This document shows positions 63,794 to 64,000 of a stretch of 64,000 nucleotides of DNA, in pieces (positions within the stretch are counted from its first letter, which is position 1; each line of letters starts with the position of its first letter). The position numbers were made by a program, and so were the translations under genes. Under the pieces are notes generated by a model. That model was not told the origin of the DNA. It searched no databases and saw only the letters and a list, made by a program, of their open reading frames with translations. Location of the stretch: contig JBAWUJ010000102.1 in the NCBI GenBank assembly GCA_037176705.1, positions 174,339-238,338 of the forward strand, read 5' to 3'. Source of the DNA: Molossus alvarezi. Its lineage: Eukaryota > Chordata > Mammalia > Chiroptera > Molossidae.

Positions 63794-64000
63794 ATGGACA
63801 TTTCTTAAACACTTAACCAAAACAATATATGCTTTGAGGAGCCTCACGCCCTAGGCTTCATGGAAGTGACTTTTGTGCCACTGAAGTGAAGAGTTCTAAC
63901 ACAGTTCATTTGGAATAGGTTTGGTTGTATACACTCTCCTACAAACAAAGTAGAGTGAAAAGTATGTCTAAGGACCTATCAAAAGTCAGGTTGCCACATT
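63794..64000 (+). repeat. Start of a further 12,037-bp unit (satellite)
   Basis: Right target-site-duplication copy followed by the 3' part of the interrupted monomer, with the gaggagcc, cgcccta and ggtttgg variants of 39720 and 51757. The window ends inside the repeat, so the amplified L1-bearing array continues to the right. Confidence 0.92.

Overview
The window is a mammalian, most probably bat, satellite-DNA array of centromeric type. There is no host gene in it. Three things support a mammal: a full-length LINE-1 (L1) retrotransposon with mammalian ORF1/ORF2 proteins, a MIR-like fragment, and a segment that closely resembles the antisense 3' part of the bat-specific tRNA-derived SINE Ves. 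The bat call rests on recognising Ves from memory and should be confirmed against a repeat library.

Layout. Positions 1-33573 hold 17 complete head-to-tail copies and one interrupted copy of an AT-rich, apparently non-coding monomer of 1,960 bp. Within this block, two copies of a pentameric higher-order repeat (HOR; 5 x 1,960 = 9,800 bp) run from about 5.1 to 24.7 kb. At about 24 kb the array changes to a second satellite subfamily, which becomes more diverged towards 33.5 kb. A 6,146-bp L1 with a 13-bp target-site duplication (TSD) interrupts monomer 18 (33574-39719). The L1 plus three monomers then recurs as a 12,037-bp HOR: 39720-51756, 51757-63793, and the start of another at 63794. L1 copies lie at 33574-39719, 45611-51756 and 57648-63793.

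Every complete monomer contains one 17-bp sequence matching the essential core NTTCGNNNNANNCGGGN of the CENP-B box, the binding site of centromere protein B. There are 23 sites; 22 keep all nine core bases and one has lost one. They are spaced 1,960 bp apart, and 8,118 bp apart across an L1. The array is therefore a strong candidate for a bat centromeric satellite.

The three L1 copies share the same TSD, the same premature stops in ORF1 (codon 53) and ORF2 (codon 1052), and the same unusual 5' end. They are copies of one insertion amplified with the satellite, not three retrotransposition events. The first ~250 bp of each copy looks like ordinary genomic sequence (CpG-rich start, MIR-like piece, Ves-like piece) joined to the L1 5' UTR just before an RFX X-box-like palindrome and a YY1-like motif. 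This suggests a 5' transduction or a chimeric promoter. Each 12-kb HOR would thus bring one L1 promoter region and three CENP-B boxes.
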